Positions 61,673-64,000 of a stretch of 64,000 nucleotides of DNA are shown piece by piece; the first letter of the stretch is position 1, and every line of letters begins with the position of its first letter. Made by a program: the position numbers and the translations under genes. The notes beneath the pieces were generated by a model, which worked only from the letters and a program-made list of their open reading frames with translations, made no database searches and was not told the DNA's origin. This DNA is from an uncultured Eubacterium sp. (GTDB taxonomy: Bacteria; Bacillota; Clostridia; Peptostreptococcales; Anaerovoracaceae). The stretch spans positions 1-64,000 of the forward strand of contig UQRM01000010.1 in NCBI GenBank assembly GCA_900543485.1, written 5' to 3'.

Positions 61673-62856
61673 GATATATCTCCTTTCTTGATGCGCTCAG
61701 CGCGGTCATTCAGTTGCTCAGGACTGATGCGGATGACAGTTCCGCCGTCAGGAGCGATTTCTTCATCGCCGTATACTACCCATATGGCATTCATGGGTTT
61801 ATCGGGCATGGGCGCCTGGCCATCAGTGAAAATGATGCGATTATCCACCCGTAAAGTGAAAGCGTTTACCGCTGCATTGAAATCGGTACCGCCGCCGCCC
61901 TCAAAGACCATATCGTCTATGTCTTTTTCATTTCTGATATCGTGAAACCCGTAAAATACCGTATCGAAACAACCTGCTTTCATTTTGGAAAAGGTGAGTA
62001 TGTTCTTGCATTCCCTCAGGAAATTTCTCAGCAGGTCTTCGTCCACTGACCAGCTGGTATCCAGGATGATTTCCGTTTCCGGGATGGGAAGTTCCTCCAG
62101 GACAGGTCTGACGATGTTGTCTTCCAGGATGGCGTTGGAATAGGACCAGTCTACCCCGTAATTTATCGTATTGGGGAGAATGACGCGCCAGTCGATGAGA
62201 GGGGCGGAAGCACTGATCTCCTCGACCGTTCTGATATCTCTGTTGACAGCGTTCCCTGCGTCAGATTCCTTTTCTTCTATCAGGATATATTCGTCGTCTT
62301 CATCCTCGTCGTCGCGATCCTCTTCCAGCGGCAGCTCCTTATAGCTCTCTTCACTTTCGTCCTCATCGCTGTTATCACCGGTATCCTCCTGTTTGCTTTC
62401 GCTATGGCTGTCGGAAGGAGTTTCCTGCCCCTCCAGCTGGCCGTCTATAAGCTCGATGTCCAGTTTTTCGCTGAGCAGCAATTCGTAATATTCCTCGGCG
62501 CTGTAGTCGATGGCTTCGGGGTAATCGATGCCGCCTGAGATTATCTCCAGCCCATCGCGCTTCAACATCTGATTGATGACTGCGTCGGTGGCGCTCATCC
62601 ATACCGTGGGATCCTTTCCCACGCCTCGCTCCTTATGTTCGAAGGCTATGTGGCAAAGCTCGTGAGCCAGAAGGAAAAGCTGGTCGTTATCGGAAAGCGT
62701 CGACATGTACCGTGGGTCGTAGAAGATGGTGGAGCCATCGTTTTTCATGATCCCTGTATCTTCGATTTCCTGATATTCCACATTTGCCGCCACGCTGCCG
62801 AAGAAGGGATACATGGCGAGTACCTTGCGTTTCAATATTGTTATATCGTATATCAT
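61669..62856 (-). CDS. VWA-like / DUF2201-type metallopeptidase-like protein
   Basis: The product has 395 residues. The N-terminal DUF2201 region has LAHELCHIAFEHKERGVGK, an HEXXH-type motif, near residue 65. An acidic linker (runs of E and D) covers about 155-205. The C-terminal VWA-like domain has EIILDTSWSVDEDLL, a degenerate DxSxS metal site, and VDNRIIFTDGQAPM. Such proteins are paired with MoxR AAA ATPases, which remodel them or their targets. Both overlap neighbouring genes by four bases. The target is unknown. Confidence 0.85.
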   Translation of the reverse strand: MIYDITILKRKVLAMYPFFGSVAANVEYQEIEDTGIMKNDGSTIFYDPRYMSTLSDNDQLFLLAHELCHIAFEHKERGVGKDPTVWMSATDAVINQMLKRDGLEIISGGIDYPEAIDYSAEEYYELLLSEKLDIELIDGQLEGQETPSDSHSESKQEDTGDNSDEDESEESYKELPLEEDRDDEDEDDEYILIEEKESDAGNAVNRDIRTVEEISASAPLIDWRVILPNTINYGVDWSYSNAILEDNIVRPVLEELPIPETEIILDTSWSVDEDLLRNFLRECKNILTFSKMKAGCFDTVFYGFHDIRNEKDIDDMVFEGGGGTDFNAAVNAFTLRVDNRIIFTDGQAPMPDKPMNAIWVVYGDEEIAPDGGTVIRISPEQLNDRAERIKKGDIS

Positions 62857-64000
62857 CCTTTTTCTCCCGGCAGTGTGTAGGAATCGAAGACAGCGCTGAA
62901 TTCTTCACCCAGCATGGATACGAATTTCTTTATTGTTTCCAGATGCTGCCGATCTGCCTGTGTCAGCCCGACTGTTGTCGCGTATCTTTCGGATGTATTC
63001 ATCTTTTCGATATCCTTATCGCTGTAGTTGCCGCTGAGAACATCTTCCACGGTTATCACCGGCTGGCTGCAGAACTTTACGAATTCATCGGTGATGTCTT
63101 CTCCGATGAGAGCGCGCAGCATTTCCGGACGTCCCGTCGCGTAGAGCATTTTTGAAGCCATTTCCCATTTTCTGGGGTCGGCGTTTGGCTTTTCTCCGGT
63201 GTATTCGCTTCTCAGCGGTTCGCCCCTCTTGCAGGCGATGTATGCGTAGATAGCGGGATGGATGTTGTTTTCCCGGGCCCATTTCAACCATTTTTCTGTG
63301 GTGGTGTTGATATATACGTGGGCAAATCTGTTGAAGAACGGCGCCGCCAGCTGATAAGCCGCCAAAGAGTCCTGTGTGTCGTTGCCCGCGGCGACGATCC
63401 TCGCGTTGTCGGGGAGCTTCCAGATGCCGTTGACTTCTCTGTCAAGCACGATGTTGAACGCCATGCCCTGTATGCTTGGCAGCGCGTTGTTTATTTCGTC
63501 AAAGAAGACTACGTGCAGCTTATCCGGCTCCTTTTCGCATTTTGCCTGTACTTTTTTGAACCATGTAGGAGGAATATCGATCATTTCGCCTGTGGACTGA
63601 TTGTAGACGCTTCTGCCGTTGAGGCTGTCCGGCGTGGCGTTGCGCAGATAGATTATTTCACAGGTCGGGTCTATTTGCTTTACCCTGGCGCTCTTTCCTT
63701 CCGATGAAGGGCCGTGAAGGAATACGGCTACATCGCTTTCGATGGCGCCCCTTATGATATCCTCTTCGCTTACTTCTCCGAAAGTCAGGTTATAAGGGTT
63801 CCTTCGTTTTGCGGCTCTTTTTATCTCATTTTCGTATTCCGCCTTTTCTTCGGGGGTCATTTCGCGGAGGATGCTGGGGATCAGATCTTCCGCTAACGTC
63901 GTATTTAAATATGAATATATCGAAGTTTTTTCAAAATCCTCATCGTAGTAAGATTCGCTGGAAAACAGCACTCCGGATACGAGGATCTGCCTGCTGACGA
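62853..64000 (-). CDS. MoxR-like AAA ATPase, 5' partial
   Basis: At least 382 residues are visible. The frame stays open upstream of the GTG at 63971 to the window edge (VSRQILVSGVLFSS), so the N-terminus is probably outside. The Walker A is HGPSSEGKSAR, the Walker B HVVFFDEINNA, and sensor 1 VAAGNDTQDS. Members act as chaperone-like ATPases for VWA proteins; the adjacent VWA-like gene is the natural partner. First visible gene of an operon that ends with the SDR. Confidence 0.9.
   Translation of the reverse strand, partial: VSRQILVSGVLFSSESYYDEDFEKTSIYSYLNTTLAEDLIPSILREMTPEEKAEYENEIKRAAKRRNPYNLTFGEVSEEDIIRGAIESDVAVFLHGPSSEGKSARVKQIDPTCEIIYLRNATPDSLNGRSVYNQSTGEMIDIPPTWFKKVQAKCEKEPDKLHVVFFDEINNALPSIQGMAFNIVLDREVNGIWKLPDNARIVAAGNDTQDSLAAYQLAAPFFNRFAHVYINTTTEKWLKWARENNIHPAIYAYIACKRGEPLRSEYTGEKPNADPRKWEMASKMLYATGRPEMLRALIGEDITDEFVKFCSQPVITVEDVLSGNYSDKDIEKMNTSERYATTVGLTQADRQHLETIKKFVSMLGEEFSAVFDSYTLPGEKG

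Overview
The window is a 64 kb stretch of a bacterial chromosome of roughly 50% GC. The gene families point to a strictly anaerobic, fermentative Clostridia-type Firmicute. The evidence is a trimeric electron-bifurcating-type [FeFe] hydrogenase, a flavo-diiron protein with a C-terminal rubredoxin, many ferredoxin-like fusions, Gram-positive sigma-A type promoters, AGGAGG ribosome binding sites and U-tailed hairpin terminators. A member of the Anaerovoracaceae/Eubacteriales is plausible, but no rRNA or other taxonomic marker is present, so this is inference. I found no tRNA, rRNA, CRISPR array, phage or intact insertion sequence.

Layout. 1-3927: a truncated Orn/Lys/Arg decarboxylase and a DUF2520-panB-panC pantothenate operon. 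3928-4378: an array of helically phased TGCC/GGCA sites (array A). 4379-8587: a nuclease-like orphan, ilvE, a YdcF-like protein and a DUF362-ferredoxin protein. 8734-14421: a redox group with a class V aminotransferase, an unknown small protein, a very large ferredoxin/double-flavoprotein fusion and a geranylgeranyl-reductase-like flavoprotein. 14679-16634: an AT-rich BspA-type surface protein. 16635-17098: a second phased array (array B) with the same spacing rhythm as array A. 17108-25304: rlmH, a WalJ-like hydrolase, an RNase HI, a secreted metallophosphoesterase behind a highly structured leader, ArsR, a sulfhydrylase with an Rrf2 regulator, a GH3 enzyme and BioY. 25511-31262: dapA, then a MarR-controlled heterodimeric ABC exporter and an anchored protein. 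31390-37162: a GIY-YIG protein, a moaA-moaC-moaB/MOSC operon, a flavorubredoxin, endonuclease IV and a TetR regulator. 37276-42774: ftsH, an HdeD-like protein, a CDF transporter, a TSCPD protein, a DUF3048 protein and a small membrane protein. 42927-48312: a two-component system, then a PBP and an FHA-FtsW fusion. 48505-55325: a duplicated DUF6506-like protein, the hydrogenase operon, BirA and a LysR regulator. 55552-64000: a zinc ribbon/kinase pair, a CMD-cupin fusion, an aldo/keto reductase, an EamA transporter, a PNPOx-like protein, and an SDR, VWA-like and MoxR-like group that runs off the right edge.

Several parts appear to work together. BirA (53459-54439) has a DNA-binding domain, and a promoter-overlapping inverted repeat sits before bioY, which suggests a biotin regulon. 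MarR lies between two near-identical operator copies and precedes the exporter genes. The Rrf2 regulator lies just upstream of the sulfhydrylase gene, whose leader carries an inverted repeat. The FHA-FtsW/PBP pair and a Ser/Thr-kinase-like protein recall actinobacterial FHA-RodA-PbpA-Pkn clusters, but here the FHA domain is fused to the flippase/polymerase.

The most unusual features are the two phased site arrays, the structured leader at 19121-19281, the 939-residue ferredoxin/double-flavoprotein fusion and a family of GGGCTGTC hairpins.
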